Below are positions 7,615-14,196 of a DNA stretch of 40,901 nt, piece by piece. Under the pieces are notes generated by a model that saw only the letters and a list, made by a program, of their open reading frames with translations, was not told the DNA's origin and did not search any database. Position 1 is the stretch's first letter, and each line of letters starts with the position of its first letter. The stretch comes from an uncultured Eggerthellaceae bacterium (lineage in GTDB: Bacteria; Actinomycetota; Coriobacteriia; Coriobacteriales; Eggerthellaceae), in the NCBI GenBank assembly GCA_947565915.1, contig CANOHY010000018.1, positions 1-40,901 on the forward strand, in the 5' to 3' direction. Position numbers and translations under genes: made by a program.

Positions 7615-9063
7615 TTAAACCTTGGCAAGGTACTTTTCGGAGCCGTCGACGGTTCCGATGGCCACGTAACGCGTTGCTCCGGAATGAGCGGTATAGTGCG
7701 CCCATGTGTACCCATCCGCTTCCGTAATATCTGCAGCGATGCTGTTAATCTGTTCGCCGCGACTGTAAGACGCAACGATTTCGCTAGAAGTAGTTGCCGC
7801 GCTGCGCACATTAAGGGAACTGCAAATCACCTTATACGCGCCGGCGATGATTCGCGCTGTTCCCGTTGATGTTCCTGCAGCATTAGCGGAGCCGCCAAGG
7901 ATTTCATTCACCTTGTTTTGCACGACCTGCGCGTCATAGCCGAGGGCTTGAAGGGCTGCCTTACGCGCGTCGCCGTTTCCATAACGCCCCGCAATAACCG
8001 CCTTTGCAACTTCCTCAATGCTTCCATCTGCAACCTGAACCGGAGTTGATGCCACGCTTCCATCACCGCGTGATCTGCCCGCCACGACGATGACCATATG
8101 GCCATCGCGAACCAGAAGGTCGCCAACGGCAAGATTGCTTTCGGAAACCGTTCCAAGACTATCGAAATCCCCGGTCGCCATCAGCTTCGCATGGGCATTT
8201 CCGGTGTAGAGAAGGTTCCCGCCCGCGAACAAAGCGGAATCCGACGAACCGGCGCAGATGGCGCATTCTGCGCCGAGGCTTGCGCAATCGCATTCGCACT
8301 TCTCTTTGATGGCCGAAAGGATGTTGCCCACTTTCTGCGCAGCCGTGCGGATGGTGTTGCGTTCCCCTTGGTCGTAACCGATGTTCATGTTGGCAACCGC
8401 TCCCTTGGCTTCCGCCCCGATGCGGTTGGCCATCGCATCGGTTTTCGCGCGATAGCATTTCCAAGGGTTCGTTTCCGATGAATAATAGGAGCGGATGTTA
8501 AGTTCGGTTCCCGATTGGTTGCCGGCTTGACCGCCTACATACTTGCCGTTTTCGTCGCATGATGCTTGCGCGAATTGAACCGCCATGGCTCCCCCGTTCG
8601 TCTGCTGGCCATCGTATTGCGTTAGGTTGTACTGCGTTACCAAAGCCATGCAGTTGTCCACGTAGCTTGAAGATGTTGCATAGCCATCGTCCTTGATGGT
8701 TTGAAGGTACGTTCGCGCGTCCGCAATGCCCTTCAGGTTCTGGTATCGCTGTAGCTGGATGAACTCGAAATACCCGCGAACCCCTTCATCCATGGAGCCG
8801 TATGCGCGGAAGTTGTCGGTGATGTTCGTTAGGGTTCCGGGCGTGTATTCCTCTTGCGTGGCCATGTCCACGCTTGCGCCCGTCCATTTGGTTCCGCACT
8901 TCATCCCGAAGTAGTTGTGGTAATCCTTCGCAAGCTTGGATTCACCCCAGCCGCTTTCGTTGATGGCTTGTGCGATCACGGCGGCGCAGGATTTGATGCC
9001 GTATTGCGGCGCGTACTTTTGAACCAGCGGCGCAATCGCGTTGATGAAATCCTGATTCGCCAT
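7615..9063 (-). CDS. Multidomain phage endolysin (glucosaminidase, cysteine peptidase, Cpl-7 repeat, SH3)
   Basis: The 482 residues show four modules. Residues about 5-150 are a glucosaminidase of the GH73/FlgJ type, with the glutamate in AQAINESGWGES (E36). Residues about 165-330 look like a NlpC/P60 or CHAP-like cysteine peptidase, with Cys260 in CDCASL and His322 in DGHMVIVV. Residues 347-390 are a Cpl-7 (CW_7) wall-binding repeat (VIAGRYGNGDARKAAL). Residues about 408-480 are a bacterial SH3 domain. It would cut both glycan and peptide bonds in peptidoglycan at the end of infection. There is no signal peptide, so it depends on the upstream holin-like proteins. The ATG overlaps the preceding stop by one base (TAATG). 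It is the last gene of the late operon. Confidence 0.85.
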   Translation of the reverse strand: MANQDFINAIAPLVQKYAPQYGIKSCAAVIAQAINESGWGESKLAKDYHNYFGMKCGTKWTGASVDMATQEEYTPGTLTNITDNFRAYGSMDEGVRGYFEFIQLQRYQNLKGIADARTYLQTIKDDGYATSSSYVDNCMALVTQYNLTQYDGQQTNGGAMAVQFAQASCDENGKYVGGQAGNQSGTELNIRSYYSSETNPWKCYRAKTDAMANRIGAEAKGAVANMNIGYDQGERNTIRTAAQKVGNILSAIKEKCECDCASLGAECAICAGSSDSALFAGGNLLYTGNAHAKLMATGDFDSLGTVSESNLAVGDLLVRDGHMVIVVAGRSRGDGSVASTPVQVADGSIEEVAKAVIAGRYGNGDARKAALQALGYDAQVVQNKVNEILGGSANAAGTSTGTARIIAGAYKVICSSLNVRSAATTSSEIVASYSRGEQINSIAADITEADGYTWAHYTAHSGATRYVAIGTVDGSEKYLAKV

Positions 9064-9377
9064 TACGCTACCTCGTCCTGCGGCTTCTCGGCTTTCGGCT
9101 CGGGAAGAACCGCGTTGATGACGCGCGAGGTTTCCGTCCCGCCAAGCGTGGAAGCCTGTACGTTGGTGCTAACGGTCGTGGTGTTGGCAGCCGCCGCCTT
9201 GCCGTCGACGTAAGCCTCTGCAGCGGCGTAGATGGCCGCGCTTGCCGCAGTGCATGCAATGCCAACCCCGGCAAGGATTTCGTTATCGGTCGCGATACCC
9301 GCGATGGAGGTTCCGAGGGAGGCCAATCCCGCGGCGGTTGCCATCCAGAACTTGCGGCTACATAGTTTCTGCTTCAT
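9063..9377 (-). CDS. Small phage membrane protein, holin-like
   Basis: The 104 residues start KQKLCSRKFW, followed by two closely spaced hydrophobic segments (about 10-27 and 33-55, with a TDNEI turn) and a hydrophilic tail. This is a common layout for small proteins beside phage lysins. The start is the ATG at 9377, with GAAGG eight bases upstream. The frame extends to 9434 but that part is antisense-like. It overlaps the preceding gene by 20 bases and the endolysin by one base. It is one of three adjacent membrane proteins that could form the holin or a holin/antiholin set. Which one is the holin cannot be told from sequence. Confidence 0.65.
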   Translation of the reverse strand: MKQKLCSRKFWMATAAGLASLGTSIAGIATDNEILAGVGIACTAASAAIYAAAEAYVDGKAAAANTTTVSTNVQASTLGGTETSRVINAVLPEPKAEKPQDEVA

Positions 9378-9651
9378 CGTCTTTGCCTTCTTTCTTCGCT
9401 TCGTCTTCCGCTGCAATGTCGGAAATGTAGGCATGCTTGCCCTTGATGTTCTTAGGGGTTTTCATTCGCGCTTTGGTGGCGATCTCGTACAGCGAGAACA
9501 TGATGATTTCTCCCGTAACGGCGGCGGTGAGGAACGACCACATGGAGCCATCAAACGGCATGTAGCCGTGCGTAATCAGATAGAAGTTCGCGCCGATGAC
9601 GGCAACGGTGAGGGTGAAACAGTAAAGGAGGATGATATCGAATTTGCTCAT
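9358..9651 (-). CDS. Small two-span membrane protein, candidate holin
   Basis: The 97 residues contain two hydrophobic segments (about 5-27 and 38-58) and a charged C-terminus rich in Lys, Asp and Glu (about 65-97). That layout matches class II holins. Its ATG overlaps the previous stop (TAATG), and its end overlaps the next gene, so expression of the lysis genes is tightly coupled. No specific holin family is recognised. Confidence 0.6.
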   Translation of the reverse strand: MSKFDIILLYCFTLTVAVIGANFYLITHGYMPFDGSMWSFLTAAVTGEIIMFSLYEIATKARMKTPKNIKGKHAYISDIAAEDEAKKEGKDDEAETM

Positions 9652-9950
9652 TAGTGCGCCTTGTCGATTCCGGCACGGTCAATCCTTCGATGTGCCGCTT
9701 CTGCTCGTTCTTCGATATGCGGAATCTGTTGGCATTGACTGTTCATTTCCTCGTAGCGATGGAATAGGTTCGATACGTCCTTCTCCAACGTGAAAGTGCG
9801 CTCAATGACCCCGTTATGCTTCTCAACTTCTTTGCGAAGCTGATTGATTCGTTCTTCCGTTACGGCTTGCGCCCGCGAGTTGGCGATAAGAACGCCGGTC
9901 AACGTAACACCGCCACCAATTAGAGACGCAACAATCGCGGTGAAATCCAT
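9651..9950 (-). CDS. Small membrane-anchored coiled-coil protein of the lysis cassette
   Basis: The 99 residues have one N-terminal membrane segment with a glycine triplet (about 4-25, ASLIGGGVTLTGVLIA), then a long charged coiled coil (about 28-95). The shape resembles XhlA-type or spanin-like/holin accessory proteins found before holin and lysin genes. It starts three bases after the upstream stop codon and overlaps the next ATG by one base. Function is inferred from position and topology. Confidence 0.6.
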   Translation of the reverse strand: MDFTAIVASLIGGGVTLTGVLIANSRAQAVTEERINQLRKEVEKHNGVIERTFTLEKDVSNLFHRYEEMNSQCQQIPHIEERAEAAHRRIDRAGIDKAH

Positions 9951-9953
9951 CGT

Positions 9954-10166
9954 CTACTCGCTATCGCCCAACGCCGCAAGTTCCGCCTCAAGTTCGTTGA
10001 TGCGCGCGCGGAATCCTTCGCGCTCGGTAAGCGCCTCGGCGTATTCCTCGTCGCTGATCACGCCGTCGGCATGCTTCAGCGCCTTGTAATCCGATTGCGT
10101 AAGCAACAGCTTGAACGAATTGATCTCGCCCTGAATGTCTTGGGCGGTGCGTTTGGCCTTGGCCAT
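9954..10166 (-). CDS. Small coiled-coil phage protein between the DGR and the lysis genes
   Basis: The 70 residues are mostly helical, with the segment SDYKALKHADGVISDEEY followed by a charged heptad region. Short proteins of this style often follow tail-fibre genes in siphoviruses of Gram-positive hosts, but I do not recognise a named family. The start is placed at the ATG at 10166, because AAAGGGG lies seven bases upstream. The first ATG at 10181 would place that ribosome binding site inside the gene. Confidence 0.6.
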   Translation of the reverse strand: MAKAKRTAQDIQGEINSFKLLLTQSDYKALKHADGVISDEEYAEALTEREGFRARINELEAELAALGDSE

Positions 10167-10184
10167 GGCAACCCCTTTCATCGG

Positions 10185-11324
10185 TTATAGCGATAAGGGT
10201 ATATCCGGCCTTACAACCTCCCCGATTCGCGCTTTGAAGTAGGCATCCATGGCCTGTACCGCCGTTACTGCATTGAAGTGAACTTGCCAACCACGCCATG
10301 ATTGGTATGAACGGAATGCGTCTTCGTATTCCATAACGCCGGCGCGAAGCAGCCTTGCGTGGCCACGGATGGTTTTACGTTCGCGAACCATCGCCTCCTT
10401 GGAGGGCTTGATGATGACCTTCCCGCCTTCTCCATAGAACACGCGTTTCTTGAACAGGGTGAAGCCGTCGGAAAGCTTGGCGATTCTTGTTTTGCGGGCA
10501 TTGATAGTGATGCCCAACGCCCGGCATCTATCTTCCGCAAGACCTAGAACCAGTTCGAGGATTGCCTTGTCCGGATGCATGACCCACGAATCATCCATGT
10601 ACCGACCGTAATGGCGCATTCCGCAATTCTGCGTTATGAAGTGGTCAATCGAATTAGGGAGCGCGACCGCGAGTATCTGGTTCGGCTCGCTTCCAAGCCC
10701 CAACCCTTCGGGCTGCGCATCTACGAAATCGCATGCAAGGCGCACGATTCGCTGGTCAAGAACGTTCCGGCTTATGATCTCCTTCACGCGTTCGTGGTCG
10801 ATGCTTGCAAAGTAGCCCCTGTAATCCATCAACAGCACATAGCCATCCGTTCCGCGCTCCCTGTAGTTCTCGCCCAAGCATTTGCGAAGATGCTTGATTG
10901 CATGAAGCGTCCCCTTCTCTTTCCGGTTGGCGCTGTTCCATTCAATCAACGTCGGTTCGATGGCCGGAATCAGCGCGTTCTGCGTTATGGATTTCTGCGT
11001 GACCTTGTCCTCGTACGCCGGCGCATCGATATCGCGGGGGATGCCGCGCTCGTATATCCGGAAATGCCGAGGCTTGTACCCGATGCTTCCGCCGTTCATC
11101 AGTTCATCGTGTTGGCGATAGATGTTCGTCAGCCAATGAGTGTCGTAGTTTTGCGTTGCCGCCTTCCATCCGATGTTACGCTTCGCTTGCTTGTGGGCGC
11201 GGTAAAGGGATTCCATCGATGCAACGTTTTCCAAAGTCAAATCCTTGTTGCGCGTTGCAAGATTGGCGGCGCGGCGGCCATCTTCGCGCTTACGGCGGGC
11301 GGCCTTTCGCTCGTGCGACTTCAT
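10185..11324 (-). CDS. DGR reverse transcriptase
   Basis: The 379 residues cover a group-II-intron-like reverse transcriptase of DGR type. A basic N-terminus (1-50) is followed by DAPAYEDKVTQ (100-110), the first catalytic aspartate in LLMDYRGYFASID (D167), and the region GLGLGSEPNQ (207-216). The catalytic YMDD lies at 242-245, and INARKTRI at 274-281. DGR enzymes usually end the 207-216 motif in SQ; here it is NQ. It would copy TR RNA into adenine-mutated cDNA that replaces VR. The start ATG at 11324 is chosen because it leaves a 176-base TR-to-RT spacer, similar to BPP-1. An in-frame ATG at 11456 exists, and neither start has a strong ribosome binding site. Confidence 0.92.
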   Translation of the reverse strand: MKSHERKAARRKREDGRRAANLATRNKDLTLENVASMESLYRAHKQAKRNIGWKAATQNYDTHWLTNIYRQHDELMNGGSIGYKPRHFRIYERGIPRDIDAPAYEDKVTQKSITQNALIPAIEPTLIEWNSANRKEKGTLHAIKHLRKCLGENYRERGTDGYVLLMDYRGYFASIDHERVKEIISRNVLDQRIVRLACDFVDAQPEGLGLGSEPNQILAVALPNSIDHFITQNCGMRHYGRYMDDSWVMHPDKAILELVLGLAEDRCRALGITINARKTRIAKLSDGFTLFKKRVFYGEGGKVIIKPSKEAMVRERKTIRGHARLLRAGVMEYEDAFRSYQSWRGWQVHFNAVTAVQAMDAYFKARIGEVVRPDIPLSL

Positions 11325-11500
11325 AGGAGCGCGCCCCGCTTGCGGTTCAGCCCGTGGCATGAAACGGAATCCCGCCATGCAAGTAGCGCTCGCCAAAGGC
11401 CACGGGGCGCATATTTTCCCGGCATGATGCCGAAGGGCGTTGCAGCTTCCTTCCATTGTTGCACTGCGTTCGGCTTGCGCCTACTAGGTCGGGCTATGAA
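11325..11500 (-). other. DGR spacer between template repeat and reverse transcriptase
   Basis: These 176 bases separate the 3' end of TR from the likely RT start. In BPP-1 the spacer downstream of TR is part of the RNA needed for cDNA priming, so the same role is inferred here. An in-frame ATG at 11456 would make part of it coding. No strong hairpin like the one beside VR is seen next to TR. Confidence 0.55.
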
Positions 11501-11628
11501 GGAATCAGGGCAGCGGGCGGATGTTCGTGTTGGCTGCGTCATTGTAGTTCGCATTGCCATTCGCATTCACATTGCAGACCCACGTCGAGGACGAGCCACC
11601 GACCGTGCGCAACCACCAGTTGAGCCGC
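11501..11628 (-). repeat. DGR template repeat (TR)
   Basis: These 128 bases align gap-free to the VR at 12241-12368. Read on the minus strand in the VR frame, TR encodes nine Asn codons (AAC/AAT), the usual hallmark of a TR, plus Thr, Tyr and Ile codons with mutable adenines. TR has 26 adenines on this strand and 19 differ in VR; all other 102 bases match. It is non-coding and lies between the Avd-like gene and the RT. The copy carries an in-frame TGA at 11507-11505, where VR has TGC. Confidence 0.96.
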
Positions 11629-11665
11629 AAATAAGCTGCACCGCGCGGCTAGTATACGGCGCGCA

Positions 11666-12163
11666 TTACAACTCCGATGCATCGTCGAATACCTCCCCGT
11701 TGAAGAACTCCGCCAACCTGATCATGAACCTATCGAACGCCGTTGGTTCGCCGCCCTGTTTTGTCTTGCGAACCCCCTTGCGCTTCGCCTTCAACATCGG
11801 GCGCAACTCGCTGATAAGCCTTGCCGCTTCCCGGAACTTGTCAACCGGCAAGCCCTCGTTAATCTCCTTCAGAAGCTGCAAATCCTGTTCGAGCATGTTG
11901 CACTCCGCTATCGCTTGCGATAGGTAATGCTTCCGCCATATCACCCCGTGGACGCTTGCGGGGTAGAACTCTTCCGCGCGCATCAGGTGCGCGACCACGT
12001 TACGCGCGCTATGGGCGCAAGGCTGCCCGATGTAGAACGTGCTTCGCTTGGGGCAAACGGATTCGTCCTTCATCAACCGCGTTACCTCCTGCCGAAGCTT
12101 CCGGGCAAGCGCGATGTGCTCCTTGCTGTTCTGTTTGCGGTTGCGTTTGTAAACGTTGCTCAT
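11666..12163 (-). CDS. Avd-like DGR accessory protein
   Basis: The 165 residues are predicted mostly helical, with a basic N-terminus (1-30), a helix around 50-70, a long helix pair around 77-125 (KHYLSQAIAECNMLEQDLQL at about 80-99), and a basic stretch near 125-140. A compact helical bundle with a basic surface, coded between the variable protein and TR, is what the Avd protein of BPP-1 looks like. Avd is a pentameric four-helix-bundle partner of the RT that binds the TR RNA. The protein is longer than the classic Avd (about 128 residues) by a C-terminal extension. Assignment rests on position, size and helical pattern. Confidence 0.72.
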   Translation of the reverse strand: MSNVYKRNRKQNSKEHIALARKLRQEVTRLMKDESVCPKRSTFYIGQPCAHSARNVVAHLMRAEEFYPASVHGVIWRKHYLSQAIAECNMLEQDLQLLKEINEGLPVDKFREAARLISELRPMLKAKRKGVRKTKQGGEPTAFDRFMIRLAEFFNGEVFDDASEL

Positions 12164-12176
12164 GGTTTGAACCTAA

Positions 12177-12199
12177 GCGCGCCGCAGGAAGCGGCGCGC
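12177..12199. other. Strong GC-rich hairpin between the VR gene and the Avd-like gene
   Basis: GCGCGCCGC (12177-12185) and GCGGCGCGC (12191-12199) form a 9-bp all-GC stem with a five-base loop. No T-run follows on either strand, so it is not a standard terminator. It could attenuate transcription from the tail genes into the DGR core, or belong to the retrohoming target region. Confidence 0.6.
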
Positions 12200-12211
12200 C
12201 TTTCGGTGTCG

Positions 12212-12236
12212 TTAATCGGCGGTTCCCGCCGATTAA
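12212..12236. other. DGR target-site hairpin adjacent to VR
   Basis: TTAATCGGCGG (12212-12222) and CCGCCGATTAA (12226-12236) form a perfect 11-bp stem around a three-base loop. It begins four bases beyond the VR end at 12241, and the TAA stop codon of the variable gene lies inside it. In BPP-1 a hairpin/cruciform placed just downstream of VR is needed for efficient target recognition. The same role is inferred here from position and shape. TR has no such hairpin. Confidence 0.85.
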
Positions 12237-13141
12237 AGGCGGAAGCAGGGCAGCGGGCGGACGTACGTGTCGGCTGCGTCAGCGCAGTCCGCAAGGCCAA
12301 GCGCATGCACAGCGCAGACCCACGCCGAGGACGAGCCACCGACCGCGCGCAACCACCAGGAGAGCCGCGTTGCGCCATCGGCGGCGGAACGGCGGATGCG
12401 GTCTTTCGTCTGGGCAAAGATGGGGAACTGGGTATCGAAACCAACGCTATAGCCGTTCTTCGTTCCCCAGACGATGCAGCCGTACACTTCCATTTCGGAG
12501 AGCGACCAAATCTTCCCCAAATCCGTCCATGCCCAGCTTGTGGAATCGGTAAGGGTTTGGCCGCTTTGGAATCGGCTTTCGGCAAGGACGCGACGGGAGC
12601 GGATGGCGCTTCGCAAGTCCGCCGGGAGCATCGGGAGGTACGTGTTCAATTCCCATTCATGCAGATGGCTTGCGCAATAGGGGTTCGGCTTCGCCGCGGT
12701 TCCCTGATTCGTGTTCGTCGTGTTGAACTGAACCGCCGTGGGGTATGCGAAGATGGGAACGAAATCGATGCTGCCGGTGGTTTCCTCCGTGTCGCCCGCT
12801 CCGAAGGTTCCATCAAAGCGCCCCATCGCGTAGGGCATGTTCGTTCCATCGCTAAGCGTGACGGGAACCCAATCCTTAATCATGAGGCCATCGTAGTAGC
12901 GCATGTCGCACCGGTTCTGTGCCCATGCAATCCAGTTCGGCTCCTTCGCGATCTCGGCGGAAAGCTTCGCATCCTCCAAGATGTTGCGGCCTTCCCACTC
13001 GTCCCGAAGCAGCGCGTTGATGCGCTCCAAATCCTGCGCGTTCGCCGTTGCAAGCGTTCGCGCCTTCTCGTCTGCGAAGTCCAAATCAAGGCCGTTGTGC
13101 AATGTAAGGCCGATTGCTTCCTGCGTTGTATCGTTAGCCAT
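12233..13141 (-). CDS. DGR-diversified tail-tip / receptor-binding protein
   Basis: The 302 residues end in a domain that looks like the C-type-lectin/formylglycine-like (DUF6273-like) fold used by DGR variable proteins. Markers are LSEMEVYGCIVWG, then RLSWWLRAVGGSSSAWVC and a terminal VRPLPCF. Residues 259-300 are encoded by VR, and 14 positions there differ from TR. The N-terminal part (1-75) is helical and probably trimerises or attaches to the baseplate. The gene directly follows the BppU-like baseplate gene, so a receptor-binding tip protein is likely. The ATG at 13141 has GCAAGGAA just before it. VR occupies the extreme C-terminus and only two codons of the gene, besides the stop, lie outside it at the 3' end. 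Confidence 0.88.
   Translation of the reverse strand: MANDTTQEAIGLTLHNGLDLDFADEKARTLATANAQDLERINALLRDEWEGRNILEDAKLSAEIAKEPNWIAWAQNRCDMRYYDGLMIKDWVPVTLSDGTNMPYAMGRFDGTFGAGDTEETTGSIDFVPIFAYPTAVQFNTTNTNQGTAAKPNPYCASHLHEWELNTYLPMLPADLRSAIRSRRVLAESRFQSGQTLTDSTSWAWTDLGKIWSLSEMEVYGCIVWGTKNGYSVGFDTQFPIFAQTKDRIRRSAADGATRLSWWLRAVGGSSSAWVCAVHALGLADCADAADTYVRPLPCFRL
12241..12368 (-). repeat. DGR variable repeat (VR)
   Basis: This 128-bp copy of TR lies within the 3' end of the variable protein gene. The 19 differences from TR all fall where TR has A on the coding strand. Changes include Asn to Ser, Ala, His, Leu, Asp and Tyr, and Thr to Ala. Every difference is nonsynonymous. The 3' end is GC-rich (CCGCCCGCTGCCC), as expected for an initiation-of-mutagenic-homing site. 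Confidence 0.96.
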
Positions 13142-13156
13142 TTCCTTGCATCCTTT

Positions 13157-13942
13157 CTATTCGCTAACTTGGATTACCCGTTTGGTATCGGGGTCGTACC
13201 TGAATCCCGCAAGGGATATGCGCTGCCGTTCGGCATCAAATTGGGCGGCATCCGTATGGCAGTAGAGCCGGTGGTACAGATACAGCCAATCAACGCATTT
13301 GCATCCGTGGCCGATTTGCCAGAATGCCAACGCCATATCCGCCTTGGCATTCGGCCAAAGCAGGGATTCCTGCGCGCGGTCAACCATGACCTTCGCGAAG
13401 TACGCATACTGCAGCGCTTCTTTGCCGGCGACTTCCGTTTGGTGCCGGGTTTTCTCCCGTTCCGCTTCGGCTTCGGCGAACTGCTGCGCTTGCATCGATG
13501 CTTGCGTTTTCGCGGCCTCGATAAGCGCGTAGTATTGCGAAAGCGCTTGGTCGAGGCTTTGGTAATAATCCTGCGGAACCGTTGAAGTGGTCGCAGGGTC
13601 AACCTGTATAACGATGCCCTCCGTCGAATCCTTGTAGTTCCCGCCCCTGTAAAGGTCGAAGTAGGCAAGGTTCATCAAGCCGGGCGTTGTAAGCGCGTAC
13701 TCGCTAATCGTGTACGTGATCGTGCTTCCGCTGATTTCGCAATCGCCATCGGAAACGACGGTTCCGGCGGGGGTTATGCAGTTGAACACGGCGGCGTATT
13801 CCGATAGGTCTACCTCCATGCCGTCGTTCAAGATTACTGCCTTAATCACCTCGCTTCCGCGCTCCCCTTGCCGAACCTCGATTCGCGGGCGGTCGGGGTT
13901 GATGCCCGCCTTCAAGTCGAGGACGATGCTATGTTCTGCCAT
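13157..13942 (-). CDS. Baseplate upper protein (BppU N-terminal-like)
   Basis: The 261 residues begin with a beta domain (about 5-115) of the BppU N-terminal type (VLDLKAG, QGERGSEVIKAVILNDGM and VFNCITPAGT are recognisable). A coiled coil follows (about 125-190), with a C-terminal small domain to about 261. BppU joins receptor-binding proteins to the baseplate in Gram-positive siphoviruses. The start is the ATG at 13942, preceded by AAGGAGGAAGGAC. Its stop lies 15 bases before the variable protein, which supports a physical link between the two. Confidence 0.7.
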   Translation of the reverse strand: MAEHSIVLDLKAGINPDRPRIEVRQGERGSEVIKAVILNDGMEVDLSEYAAVFNCITPAGTVVSDGDCEISGSTITYTISEYALTTPGLMNLAYFDLYRGGNYKDSTEGIVIQVDPATTSTVPQDYYQSLDQALSQYYALIEAAKTQASMQAQQFAEAEAEREKTRHQTEVAGKEALQYAYFAKVMVDRAQESLLWPNAKADMALAFWQIGHGCKCVDWLYLYHRLYCHTDAAQFDAERQRISLAGFRYDPDTKRVIQVSE

Positions 13943-13953
13943 GTCCTTCCTCC

Positions 13954-14196
13954 TTACCTGTAAACGGCGATGACCGCCCAAACGGTTCCATCGCAAAGGA
14001 CGATTGCCCGCATGCCCGCCGCCGCATCTGCGGGGGCGGCGTTCGGTATGGGTGTTGGCGAATCGTCGCCATCTATAACGACGTTGGCCATGGAACCGCT
14101 GATGCTCTCGATGCGCCCGCGTTTCACACGAACCCCCGAAGGTTTGCCTTGCGCCGGCTGCGCCATCTGCGCCATCTGCTTAGATTCATCCAACAT
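13954..14196 (-). CDS. Small tail-tip protein of unknown function
   Basis: The 80 residues have a Met/Gln-rich N-terminus (QMAQMAQPAQG) and a beta-rich core (about 22-80) ending LCDGTVWAVIAVYR. This resembles small OB-like domains coded between tail proteins, but no family is recognised. The start is the ATG at 14196 with AAGGAGG upstream. It overlaps the upstream tail gene by 11 bases. Confidence 0.6.
   Translation of the reverse strand: MLDESKQMAQMAQPAQGKPSGVRVKRGRIESISGSMANVVIDGDDSPTPIPNAAPADAAAGMRAIVLCDGTVWAVIAVYR

Noticed and set aside
4334..7618. Long plus-strand frames over the YtxH, PRC-barrel, DUF2510 and DUF151 genes
   Set aside because: They are antisense to recognised genes and show repetitive low-complexity shadows of the Lys/Ala repeats.
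12177..12199. GC hairpin as a Rho-independent terminator
   Set aside because: No T-run follows the stem on either strand.
10575..13585. Long plus-strand frames of 450 and 552 residues across the DGR
   Set aside because: They are antisense to the RT, Avd-like and variable genes, lack ribosome binding sites, and cross the TR and VR. They are by-products of GC-rich codon use.
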